Origin: Lachnospiraceae bacterium
GTDB taxonomy: Bacteria; Bacillota; Clostridia; Lachnospirales; Lachnospiraceae
DNA: 33,910 nucleotides
Direction: 5' to 3'
Assembly (NCBI GenBank): GCA_017555455.1
Contig: JAFZGJ010000149.1
Span: forward strand, 1-33,910
Shown: piece after piece, positions 7,795 to 17,200 of the stretch
How positions within the stretch are numbered: the stretch's first letter is position 1
Layout: each line of letters opens with the position of its first letter
Program-made: the position numbers and the translations under genes
Notes under the pieces: model-generated
What the model was told of the DNA's origin: nothing
Database searches by the model: none
Seen by the model: the letters and a program-made list of their open reading frames with translations, nothing else

Positions 7795-8880
7795 TTATTT
7801 TCCGCTGTACATATCTTCGTAATATTTCTGATAGTCACCGCTGGTTACGTTCTTCATCCAGTCTTCATTTTCAAAGAACCATTTAATGGTAAGCTTGATA
7901 CCTTCTTTGAACATGGTTTCCGGTTCCCAGCCGATTTCTGCTTTAATTTTGTCAGGAGCGATTGCATAACGTCTGTCATGACCTTTTCTGTCTTCTACAT
8001 AAGTAATCAAATCGGTAGATACCAATTCTTTTCTTGGGTCACCTTCCGGCAGCATTTCCTGTAAGGTTTCAATAATAATATTGATGATTTCAATGTTCTG
8101 TTTTTCATTGTGTCCACCAACATTGTAGGTTTCAAATAATCTTCCCTGTTCCTGAACCATATCAATAGCTTTTGCATGGTCTTCTACATACAACCAGTCA
8201 CGTACGTTTTTACCATCACCGTATACAGGAAGTTTTTTACCCTGTAATGCATTGTTGATAATGAGTGGAATTAATTTTTCCGGGAACTGGTATGGTCCGT
8301 AGTTATTGGAACAGTTGGTAATGTTCGCCGGGAATTTGTAAGTATCCATATAAGCCTTAACCAACATATCAGAAGATGCCTTACTTGCAGAATATGGGCT
8401 GTGTGGATCATATGGAGTTTTTTCATAGAAGAAAGCATTTTCATCATCCGGTAAGGAACCATATACTTCGTCTGTGGAAACATGAAGGAATTTCTTTCCT
8501 TCTTTGAAGGTTCCGTCAGGAAGTTCCCACGCTGCCTTTGCACAGTTAAGCATAACTGCGGTACCAAGTACGTTGGTCTGCACAAATACTTCCGGATTTT
8601 TAATACTTCTGTCTACATGGCTTTCTGCCGCAAAATGTACTACTCTGTCAATGTTGTTTTCTGCAAAGATTTTTGCAATTGCTTCTTTATCACAGATATC
8701 TGCTTTGACAAAAGTATAATTATCTCTGTCTTCCAAATCTTTTAAGTTTTCAAGATTACCCGCATAAGTCAGGGCATCTACATTAATGATACGGATATCA
8801 TTATCATATTTCTTAAACATATAATGAATGTAATTAGAACCGATAAATCCGGCTCCACCTGTTACTAAATAAGTTCTCAT
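7795..8880 (-). CDS. rmlB: dTDP-glucose 4,6-dehydratase RmlB
   Basis: Converts dTDP-glucose to dTDP-4-keto-6-deoxyglucose using tightly bound NAD. The 361 residues include the Rossmann motif VTGGAGFIGSN (6-16), the catalytic STDEVYG segment (135-141) and the YxxxK pair as YSASK (Tyr163, Lys167). RDWLYVEDH lies further on. It is the intact copy of two: a 5'-truncated copy at 18457-18910 matches its last ~150 codons without any indel. It is first in the rmlBA unit, with a purine-rich GAAGAGGA site and a candidate promoter immediately upstream. Its keto-sugar product could feed the aminotransferase at 29711-30823. Confidence 0.97.
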   Translation of the reverse strand: MRTYLVTGGAGFIGSNYIHYMFKKYDNDIRIINVDALTYAGNLENLKDLEDRDNYTFVKADICDKEAIAKIFAENNIDRVVHFAAESHVDRSIKNPEVFVQTNVLGTAVMLNCAKAAWELPDGTFKEGKKFLHVSTDEVYGSLPDDENAFFYEKTPYDPHSPYSASKASSDMLVKAYMDTYKFPANITNCSNNYGPYQFPEKLIPLIINNALQGKKLPVYGDGKNVRDWLYVEDHAKAIDMVQEQGRLFETYNVGGHNEKQNIEIINIIIETLQEMLPEGDPRKELVSTDLITYVEDRKGHDRRYAIAPDKIKAEIGWEPETMFKEGIKLTIKWFFENEDWMKNVTSGDYQKYYEDMYSGK

Positions 8881-8900
8881 GGTCCAATCCTCTTCGCCTT

Positions 8901-8929
8901 TTTATATTTTTCTTAGCAATGATTTTCAA
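8901..8929 (-). promoter_or_regulatory. Candidate sigma-A promoter for rmlBA
   Basis: On the minus strand TTGAAA (8929-8924) and TATAAA (8906-8901) are separated by exactly 17 bases. Transcription would begin about 14 bases before the rmlB ATG, leaving only just enough room for the ribosome site. This makes the call tentative, and readthrough from the genes upstream is an alternative. Confidence 0.4.
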
Positions 8930-8991
8930 TACCATCATACAAAAATGCAAACAAACACTATTTAATAGATTCATTTTCTATACTATCAAAT

Positions 8992-9549
8992 TTATAATTG
9001 ACCAATTACAAACACAGTAGCACCAGTCGCTTTAGCCGCTTGGATTCCTACCTCTGAATCCTCAAAAATAACCGTATTCTTAGCATCTATTTCAAAATGA
9101 TTCATAGCCAAAATAAAGCCCTCTGGATCAGGTTTAATTCTCGTTATGTCCTCTTGCGTAACCATAAACTCAAAGATATCATAATAATTATAATACTTTA
9201 ATATATCTGTCGCATTCTGTCTGGATGCCGTAGTTACCACTGCCAAGTGATATTTCTCTTTCATTTGCATAATAATCTCAAATAAGTGATGATTTACCCT
9301 TGCCTTATCTAAATTATTTGCATATGCAGACTTTTTCAATTTATGTACTTCATCCATATGTTCGTATGTTCCCATTATTTGAGGTAAAAACTCTGTATAA
9401 TGTCTCCCATTACATTTATTTACAAAATACTCTTTATCAAGTTCAACATTAAACGGAGTAAGTGCCTCCTTATATGCATAATAGTTCACATCTCCTGTAT
9501 CAAATAATGTTCCATCAAGATCAAAGAGTGCAAGATATTCTTTTGCCAT
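8992..9549 (-). CDS. HAD-family phosphatase, beta-phosphoglucomutase-like
   Basis: A 185-residue cytoplasmic haloacid-dehalogenase-fold phosphohydrolase or phosphomutase. Motif I is DLDGTLFDT with the nucleophile and acid Asp10/Asp12. Motif II is in AVVTTAS. The Lys of motif III is in RIKPDP, and motif IV is IFEDSEVGI. A helical cap separates motifs I and II, as in the beta-phosphoglucomutase subgroup. Three bases separate it from the stop of the membrane/kinase fusion gene, with GAGG serving as ribosome site, so it is the last gene of the 14042-8992 operon. In that setting it probably dephosphorylates an intermediate made or used by the kinase and nucleotidyltransferase encoded upstream. Substrate not determinable. 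Confidence 0.85.
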   Translation of the reverse strand: MAKEYLALFDLDGTLFDTGDVNYYAYKEALTPFNVELDKEYFVNKCNGRHYTEFLPQIMGTYEHMDEVHKLKKSAYANNLDKARVNHHLFEIIMQMKEKYHLAVVTTASRQNATDILKYYNYYDIFEFMVTQEDITRIKPDPEGFILAMNHFEIDAKNTVIFEDSEVGIQAAKATGATVFVIGQL

Positions 9550-9552
9550 ACC

Positions 9553-11478
9553 CTATACCTCACTGTTTCCATACATGTCAATTATATCATTCATTACCAT
9601 TAACATACCTGCATAAAATAATATTGCCCGTTTCCCATCTTTTTCAATCTTATATGGCATAAGTCTGATCCAATGAATTATTTCATGAAAATAAATACTT
9701 CTAGTTCGCTCATAACCCAAATTATTAATCATATATTCTCTCAATTTCTTATGAAGCTCTATATATGCTGACGATCTCGTAAATAAGAAATTAATATTAT
9801 TTTCGTTAACTTTAATTTCTTTGGTTGACATAAGAAATTCATATCCCCCATGAATCGACTGAAGCAATTTTCCATAATCAAGATTAGGTGAATCATGTAC
9901 ATTTCCGGTATTAGGGTCTATAATATAAAAATCATCCTGTCCGTGTTCATTTCGCGTACATATAATATTTTCTATTGTAAGGTCTCCGTGGATTACAGCA
10001 TACTTATCATTTGAAAATATCTTTGTCAAGTAATCCTTATTCAAATATTTCTCATAATATTTCAAATTTTTATATTCTACACCGTTTATAATCAGTGTAT
10101 CATAGTGCTGAAGACTTTTTATTCTTTTAGCATTTTTTATCTTCTCGAGATTATTATCCACTTTTGTTCTGATATATCTGTTAATAGTTTCATGGTCTGC
10201 ACTTTTGACATCTATTGTATAAATAGATTTTTCCAAACATTCCAGAGCTCCTTGAATTACTTTCCATGTCTGTTCTAAAGGCATAGAATGTGCATATTCG
10301 AATAATCCCACAGAATTACTACTATAAGGCATGTCATAATAACAGTATGTATCCGTTTTTTCTTGTCTTAATATTTTAGGCAATACCAATCTATTTTCAT
10401 TTTGATGCAACCATAGTATCTGCTGATAAAGTTTTTCTCCATCCTCTCCAAAGGCATATTTTCTAAAAAATGTACTTTTTTCATCCATACAAAGCATAGT
10501 TGTTGCATTTGAACCAGCCGAATAATCTCTAATTATTGAAACACACTGATTGATTTTTAAATAATTCTTCACATATTCTCTATTTGAATTTGAGAAATAA
10601 GCTTCAAGAAAATTCAAACATTCTTTCGGATCCATATGCGGTAATAAATTCAGATAGCTTTCTTCTTCCGATTGCTCTTTGTCTTTTTTTATAATAAACG
10701 AAGACAAAAGTATTACCACTAATGGAGCTAACATATATCCCACCATACATACAAAATGTCCCACACTCACATAATTAGTAAATAATGTAATTGCTCCGGT
10801 ACTCTCTTTTATTCCATTCTGTGCAAATAATAATACGAAAATATCCGTCCAGGTTGTTTCCAATTCATAAATGCTTAGCATTTTTGCAAATAAAAAATAT
10901 GATGCAAGATAAAAAAACCACATTCCTAATGTTGTAGCAATAAGTTTAAATTTACTAATCTTTTGAAAAATATCTTTAAAATTCCATATTAATGCCCATA
11001 CAAACTGCAATATAGCTGTTTCTATTTTCTTATTAAACAAACTGGCTATTGCCCTAATAATTTTTTTAACAATTCCCTTCAGTGTATAAATTGCCATTAT
11101 TAGCACTAATAATACTAGTGCAAAAAACAAATAGAATACTGCTGTATTTTGTATTTCAGCCCCACCTTTACCCGATACTGATAGAATTATAAAAATTAAT
11201 CCTACACATACAATATCAAGGTATCTATCCACAATTACTGTAGATAATCCAAGCGCTGTCCCATTCTTCATTTTTCTTCCGGCAAACCACGCTCTTACAA
11301 TATCTCCTAATTTAAAAGGTACTATATAATTTAATAAAAAACCTATATTTAGTCCCTGCATAAGTCTTTTTCTATTTGGTTTTTCATAAATATCAATAAA
11401 CAATTCCCATCTTAAAACTCGAATATAATGGGCTACACAAATCAAAAATACAGCTCCTATAAAATACAAAATAACCAT
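9553..11478 (-). CDS. Fusion of a flippase-like membrane domain and an APH/choline-kinase-fold domain
   Basis: 641 residues. The first ~270 contain about seven hydrophobic segments and resemble the lysylphosphatidylglycerol-synthase-like membrane family (UPF0104). FKLGDIVRAWFAGRKMKNGTALG, split around residues 56-78, and a basic KKDKEQ end are typical features. From ~290 the protein is soluble and ends in an aminoglycoside-phosphotransferase-fold kinase. Its catalytic HGDLTIENI has HGD at 497-499 and Asn504, and IIDPNTG provides the metal-binding Asp521. The start ATG overlaps the preceding stop by one base (TAATG), so translation is coupled to the nucleotidyltransferase. Inference: the kinase phosphorylates a small alcohol, amine or sugar at the membrane. 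The membrane domain's role and the substrate are unknown, and the fusion itself is uncommon in my experience. Confidence 0.75.
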   Translation of the reverse strand: MVILYFIGAVFLICVAHYIRVLRWELFIDIYEKPNRKRLMQGLNIGFLLNYIVPFKLGDIVRAWFAGRKMKNGTALGLSTVIVDRYLDIVCVGLIFIILSVSGKGGAEIQNTAVFYLFFALVLLVLIMAIYTLKGIVKKIIRAIASLFNKKIETAILQFVWALIWNFKDIFQKISKFKLIATTLGMWFFYLASYFLFAKMLSIYELETTWTDIFVLLFAQNGIKESTGAITLFTNYVSVGHFVCMVGYMLAPLVVILLSSFIIKKDKEQSEEESYLNLLPHMDPKECLNFLEAYFSNSNREYVKNYLKINQCVSIIRDYSAGSNATTMLCMDEKSTFFRKYAFGEDGEKLYQQILWLHQNENRLVLPKILRQEKTDTYCYYDMPYSSNSVGLFEYAHSMPLEQTWKVIQGALECLEKSIYTIDVKSADHETINRYIRTKVDNNLEKIKNAKRIKSLQHYDTLIINGVEYKNLKYYEKYLNKDYLTKIFSNDKYAVIHGDLTIENIICTRNEHGQDDFYIIDPNTGNVHDSPNLDYGKLLQSIHGGYEFLMSTKEIKVNENNINFLFTRSSAYIELHKKLREYMINNLGYERTRSIYFHEIIHWIRLMPYKIEKDGKRAILFYAGMLMVMNDIIDMYGNSEV

Positions 11479-12218
11479 TAAATCAATTCACCCAATCTTT
11501 CATCATCTAGTGCAAGGTCATATTCATCCGGAGTTCCAAACGAGATATGTTCTTTTATTTTAAATGTTCTTATCAGTTCTTTCTTATTTGCCATCTCGTT
11601 ATACACACCACTAACAAAAAATTCTTTATATTCACATTTTGTAAGATATTTTTCCACCGCATCTATAAATATTCTCTTGTTTTTAAAATAATATGCACCA
11701 CAAATCGCTTCGTCACTTGCAACTACCTTCTCTATCGTTCCTATAACATTACGTTTATCATCAAATTTAACATAACTAAAATTAGGACTATCTGATTCAA
11801 ATGTCAGCAATGCACCATCGATTTCATCAAACTCAACCTTCTTGCAATACTCATAAAACTCAGGACAAATAAAAGCATGATCACAATCGTTAAAAAGTAT
11901 TGGCAAATCATCATCTATAACTTTTACCCCTTCGCGGCAAGTTAAAACTGCACCATTAAGTACTTGTGGAATAACTTGAATATTTGCCTGAGGATAAAAT
12001 CGAAGAATTTTTTTATCAATTTCAAATCTTTCAATATGCTCCTGCAAAATAACAAAAGTTATATCTTGCACATCTACAAATTTACATATAGATTGAGTTG
12101 CCCAATAAAAAAAAGGTTTTCCTTGTAATTCAATTAATGGTTTAGGCAAATTGAACCCTTTATTCCCAAACCTGGTTCCACCGCCTCCCATTGGCATAAT
12201 AAGATGAATTTTTTTCAT
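11478..12218 (-). CDS. Sugar- or alcohol-phosphate nucleotidyltransferase
   Basis: A 246-residue GT-A-like nucleotidyltransferase that would activate a phosphorylated compound by joining it to an NMP. The N-terminal signature is MPMGGGGTRFGNKGFNLPKP (residues 9-28), followed by PLIELQGKPFFYWA. The central metal-binding segment is LFNDCDHAF. The protein is short, like LicC-type and capsule-locus enzymes, without the C-terminal beta helix of larger pyrophosphorylases. GGAG lies in the end of the upstream epimerase gene, four bases before the start. With the kinase and HAD phosphatase next to it, it suggests a kinase-nucleotidyltransferase-phosphatase pathway. Nucleotide and substrate cannot be assigned. 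Confidence 0.85.
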   Translation of the reverse strand: MKKIHLIMPMGGGGTRFGNKGFNLPKPLIELQGKPFFYWATQSICKFVDVQDITFVILQEHIERFEIDKKILRFYPQANIQVIPQVLNGAVLTCREGVKVIDDDLPILFNDCDHAFICPEFYEYCKKVEFDEIDGALLTFESDSPNFSYVKFDDKRNVIGTIEKVVASDEAICGAYYFKNKRIFIDAVEKYLTKCEYKEFFVSGVYNEMANKKELIRTFKIKEHISFGTPDEYDLALDDERLGELI

Positions 12219-12222
12219 TTGA

Positions 12223-13242
12223 TTATTCTCCTAATTTGCTTAATAATTCACATTCATTCTCTATAACTCTACGCAATCCCTCTTCCATTCCTACTTCAGG
12301 TTGCCATCCATATTTTTCTTTTGCGTGAGAATTATCACAAAGCGAATATTTATTTATCTCATGATTAAGTATTTCATTTTTAATGGGATATGCACCTTCA
12401 TAAAGTCCAGGATATTTTTCCCAATAATGAGCATCCGAAGCATATTCTGCCGCAATATTCTTGCCCATAATTTTTTGGGCTATATCATACATCTCATTCA
12501 CAGAATAGTTCATATTCGAAGATACATTTACACAATCAAATCCATCACCTTTCTGAACCATTATTGCCAATCTTACCAAATCATCTACATATATGTAATC
12601 TCTTCGCTGAGTTCCATCTGAATGAAATACCGGTGTTCTACCGTAATATAGCTCCCTTATCATATAAGCTACAAAAGGAGGTTGTTTTCTCAAACAATCA
12701 ATATGTGGACCATAAACGTTCGCAAATCTAAGACAAGTAACGTTCATTCCATACGTATCACAATATGACTGTGCAAATCTTTCCGCACAATATTTTGTAT
12801 TTGGATAAATTAATGTCGGCTGTTTAAAATTATTTTCAAATGTAGGAAATTCTGTTTCATTCTCATACATTGCATTAGTACTTGCTTGAATAATTTTCTT
12901 AACACCATATTTTCTTCCATTTTCAAGAAGATTTACAAAACCATTCAAGTTTACACTAATTGCTTCTACAGGATCCAATTGGCAGTCCGGAAGTGGTGCA
13001 ATCCCTGCAATGTTATAAATATAATCAACATCTTTTCCTTCCAGCAATTTCGCTATACCTTCATTATCTCGGATATCCATTTTTATAATTTCATCCACAA
13101 AACTATGCTCCGAGAATTCCAAATTATCAACTTTTCCATAAGAAAAATTGTCTATTAGAATCAACTCTACTCCCTTTTTCCATAAAGCATATGCAAGCTG
13201 CGATCCTATAAACCCTGCTGCTCCAGTTATCATAACCTTCAT
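12223..13242 (-). CDS. NAD-dependent epimerase/dehydratase (extended SDR)
   Basis: 339 residues, acting on a nucleotide-bound sugar in the cytoplasm. The Rossmann motif is ITGAAGFIGSQ (5-15). The active site has STNAMY (121-126) and YPNTK (Tyr146, Lys150). FANVYGP and RRDYIYVDDL follow, as in the GalE/WbpP-like group. It starts inside the end of the GT2 gene with a four-base ATGA overlap, so the two are translationally coupled. It is likely to prepare a sugar used by that GT2 or by other transferases of the locus. 4-epimerase is the most likely activity, but dehydratase cannot be excluded. Confidence 0.9.
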   Translation of the reverse strand: MKVMITGAAGFIGSQLAYALWKKGVELILIDNFSYGKVDNLEFSEHSFVDEIIKMDIRDNEGIAKLLEGKDVDYIYNIAGIAPLPDCQLDPVEAISVNLNGFVNLLENGRKYGVKKIIQASTNAMYENETEFPTFENNFKQPTLIYPNTKYCAERFAQSYCDTYGMNVTCLRFANVYGPHIDCLRKQPPFVAYMIRELYYGRTPVFHSDGTQRRDYIYVDDLVRLAIMVQKGDGFDCVNVSSNMNYSVNEMYDIAQKIMGKNIAAEYASDAHYWEKYPGLYEGAYPIKNEILNHEINKYSLCDNSHAKEKYGWQPEVGMEEGLRRVIENECELLSKLGE

Positions 13243-14042
13243 CTTGTCTCCCCCTGTTCATAAATTACTTGTGCCGTATATTCTTCAATCACTTTTATTC
13301 TCATATCCTGTTCTATATACTTCTTCTTGTCTTTAACATAATTCCAAAGCATTTTTAACAACGCACACGAAAAGCTCCATAGTTTATTATTTGATATCTG
13401 ATCCTCTTCTCTCCATGATATTGGATAAAAATAGAGATCCTGTTTATAATAACATGATGCCAATATCATCAAATCATTAAAATATAACGTATCCGGATAT
13501 TTCATGAAGTACAAACTTTTTAATGTGTCAACCTTATACATATTTAATCCAGAGCCCAAGTCTTTCACAGACTTATGCACAATCATTGAAAACAATAAAT
13601 TAAAACCATAATTCCCCCATATTCTTAATTTATTATAACCAATAAGCTTAGAACCCTTCATAAATCTTGCTCCTAAACAACAATCATGTTTTTCGTATTC
13701 CCCACTCTCTATCAATGGAATAAAATCCGCAATTCTACCCTGATCATCTCCATGGAGAACAATTATATAATCATATCCATTATTTATAGCATATTGAAAA
13801 GCAACTTTATGCGATCCTCCCAAGCCATAGTTCTCGTCATTTCTAAGAATTTTTATAGGCAATTCTGGAGTTGTTTTGCAATACTCTATTGCTGCATTTT
13901 CTCCGTTATCTGTGCTTCGATTATTAATAACTATAACTTCCTTAATATACTTCAATATTTCACAATCTACTTGCTTTAAAACTCTCACTATTTGTTTTTC
14001 ACAATTGTACATAGGTATAAATAATAATATCTTATTCAGCAT
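13239..14042 (-). CDS. GT2-family glycosyltransferase
   Basis: 267 residues with a GT-A fold. The N-terminus reads ILLFIPMYNCEKQIVRVL, followed by VIVINNRSTDNG in place of the common DDGS. The metal-binding motif is IVLHGDDQGR. The later segment KDLGSGLNMYKVDTL is typical of dolichyl-phosphate-mannose-synthase-like GT2 enzymes, which transfer sugar to a lipid carrier. There are no strong membrane segments. GGAGATGG precedes the ATG. It is the first intact gene of the 14042-8992 operon and overlaps the epimerase gene by four bases, which suggests that the epimerase makes its donor. Confidence 0.9.
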   Translation of the reverse strand: MLNKILLFIPMYNCEKQIVRVLKQVDCEILKYIKEVIVINNRSTDNGENAAIEYCKTTPELPIKILRNDENYGLGGSHKVAFQYAINNGYDYIIVLHGDDQGRIADFIPLIESGEYEKHDCCLGARFMKGSKLIGYNKLRIWGNYGFNLLFSMIVHKSVKDLGSGLNMYKVDTLKSLYFMKYPDTLYFNDLMILASCYYKQDLYFYPISWREEDQISNNKLWSFSCALLKMLWNYVKDKKKYIEQDMRIKVIEEYTAQVIYEQGETR

Positions 14043-14063
14043 ATGACCATCTCCATTTATTTT

Positions 14064-14204
14064 TTAATTATCGCTTCTTTTGAATTTTAGCATTATTTTA
14101 ATCATATTATTAACACATTTGCAGAGATTTTCATGGCATTCTTTTTTATCTTTCATAAAAAACATATATTCCGCAATATGCAATACAACATACCACTCTT
14201 TTGT
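14064..14204 (-). other. Possible C-terminal remnant of an unidentified gene
   Basis: This stretch lies in the 231-base gap upstream of the GT2 gene. The minus strand is open for 46 codons and ends in TAA at 14064-14066, just before the ribosome site of the GT2 gene. The translation is protein-like, with YVVLHIAEYMFFMKDKKE followed by a Cys- and Lys-rich end. An ATG at 14165 would give 33 residues, but its ribosome site (GCGGAA) is poor. A second short frame (28 codons) lies overlapping and upstream, so this could equally be a broken gene end. No family recognised. Confidence 0.25.
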
Positions 14205-14273
14205 TTAAGCAAAACAAAACCTAGTTCTATTATTAACATAAATTAAATTATATCTGCCGCATACCTTTATGTA

Positions 14274-17200
14274 TTACTTCACCTCTTTCAATTTTAAAAA
14301 TCTAATCTCCGTAATTTCAGGAATTTCTATCGGTGCACCATCCTTAACTACTCCAATATCCACTCCTTCATGATTATGAAGCAACCATTTTGCTCCCGCT
14401 CCCAACGGAATCAGTAGCTTTCCATCATTCATTTCCGCATATACTCTATGACTTTTTCCATAATCATCACTCCATTCAATGTAAAGTTGCATTCCTTTGT
14501 TATATCTTTTTTGCAAAAGAAATTGTTCTAACAATGAGTTTATCTCCTCTTCTGCTCCCACATTAAAATAGCAATAGTATGGTTCCAAATTCAAATTACC
14601 AAATTCAACATAAACATAATCGACTTCATCTCCATTAATTACCTCTTCAAATTCTATTGAATATATTTCATTGTCATAAGTGCAGTTATACAATATATCT
14701 TTTTTTTCAAAACGTTCGTCCAAAGAAGCAAAGGATCTTCCAATAGAATTTGCATGCAATCCCATATTAAAGTTTTCAGGTATTGTAGCAATATTTTTAT
14801 TTATTTCTCTCACTTCATCTATCGATAATTTATTTATATTCGGAATAAAAGCATCTCTTTCAGTAGACCATATATATTCTCCCGAAGTAAGTAACCAATT
14901 ATACAAATAATAATTATAGAATGCATAACTTCCAGTATATATATCCCCATATCCCCCTACAATGCTAGGATGCCTCCTTAAAAGATTCACAGCCTCTTCA
15001 GTTGCCGTATATCCTTTAACTGTAAGTCCATATTCCAATGTTCCCACCGCTTTTACATCACAAAGATAATAATATCCAAAACTCGGCATCGTTCCATAAT
15101 AAAACGTCTTTTTAGAATCATTAGACATTTTACTATATTCAGCCTCTACAGAATCATAAATATTTTTTTGAACATATCCCTTTCCCCATTTGCTTATTTT
15201 ATCATTTTCAACATAAATATAATTTTCTGGAATCGTGAATTGGGCTTGCAATGATGAATCAATGTTATGTATAGCTACCCCTCCCCATATCGATGGAATC
15301 GCTACTGCAACACATATAACAAATTTCTTTAGCTTATCCTCTAAATATATGAGCGAAAATATAAACAGCAACGTACATATTGTCAACAACATATAGGTAT
15401 TTCTTGCAAATAATGATGCTGAATCAAGACGTATAAACGTAAATGTATAAGCAATTAATAAGATAATTATCAAAGAGCTCATGCAACATAAATTTTGTTT
15501 ATTTTGGATAATAACTTTTTTATTATTTATTTGTATCTTGCCGATACTTAACACACAAAAATATACTATTAAAACCAAAAAAACCGGAACTACAAATGCT
15601 ATTGAATTAACACATGCCATCCTTATTCCTGGGAAAAACGATAGATAATTCATCACCCCACTTAAAATTGTTTGTGAAAACTTTACTATACCATCTGCAT
15701 ATATCGTTTGCTCTGCCATACTTTTGACATGCAGAAACGTTCCCCATAAAATATTTAATCCTGCAATAATAGGCAATATACAGACAATCCAACCTAACCA
15801 AAATCTTACCTTCTTGACATCTTTTTTCAACTCACCACTTTTGATATATCTACTAACTTGATATATGCCTAATGGCATAAAACCTAAACACACAGCAGCC
15901 CCGTAAGTCGGGTAATATAAACCATGCAAAAAACTAGATAAAACCCATACTTTAAGCCAACTATTTGTTTTCTCTATTAATTTAGGATATATAAGGATTA
16001 GCACAATTGGAATTATCAAATGAACCCTATTATAATCAGATATTGAAAATAATATTCCAACACATAAAACACTCTTTCTATCCAAATGAAGACATAGAGT
16101 AACAACCAATGCTAAAGCAATAAACAAAAAGTATACATTATTTGCAACATTTAAATTCGAAAACAAACCTTTTCCTGCAAATTTAAAAAAAGCCCCTTGA
16201 AGTACTGAGTAAAATCCACTAGCAGAAATATACTCCTCATATGGCTGTAAACTTTTTTCAAAAATCTGAGAAAATCCTATCACATCTTCAAAAGCATGAT
16301 GAAGATCTCCAGACATAATTGCACCAGAATTTCTATAACAATTTGTGAAAAAAATCGTTATTAATGTTCCAATAGTAATACTATTACCTTTAGACATATC
16401 CTTTTTTCTTTTTAAGATTACATACAGTAGATTCAATACAAAAAAAACTATAAGAATCCACACTAAAAGTGTTATTCGATAGGGAACTTCTATCGTCCTA
16501 TATCCTCCATATTCTAAATATTGATTCTGTAATAAATTCAACAAAATAAAAGGAATAAATAGTTGTGGTATAAAGGATATTTGACAAATCTTTTCCTTAT
16601 TTTTTTGTGTAAAAACTATACCAATCGTCACTATTGCAGCTATTATGCAAAGTAATGTTGAACTAATACTTAATCTTCCCTCTAAAATAACATATAGCCT
16701 ATAAATACCTATTTCAGCATATATTAGAAGAAAATAAAAAGATAGTGCCTCCCATAAAATTTCTGGATATTTGAAATAAACAAAAAAAACTAATATGCTC
16801 GTGATTACTAATACATCAGATATATTGGTATAAAAAATAAACCAGGAAGAAATCACCACTCCTAGAGAAGAAATAATAATGTCATTGATATTTGTAAAAG
16901 ATTTATTCGTAATAATTTCCATATCTCTTACTACGGTTCTTTTTTCTCTCCAATAATAATATAATGTATACAAAACAATCCCCAACAATATTAATGCATA
17001 CGGTAATGCTCTTTCGGGACTTTTATTGGTGGCTGTCCCTGAAGTAGTTTCGAAAATAATATCTGTATATTTTTGAAATTTATTACCTGTAACAATCATC
17101 CATATAGTCGAAAAAATAATACCACCAACAAAAATAATACCACCAAAACATATATCGGCATTTTCTCTTTTAACCTCTGTAGTCCTAATGTAGTTAACCA

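Noticed and set aside
12301-12621. Plus-strand open frame of 106 codons inside the epimerase gene
   Set aside because: Opposite-strand shadow of a clearly coding gene with AT-rich codons; no ribosome site and no recognisable domain.
15607-15801. Second minus-strand frame inside the large membrane protein gene
   Set aside because: Lies wholly within a longer coding frame with a membrane-protein pattern and has no features of its own.
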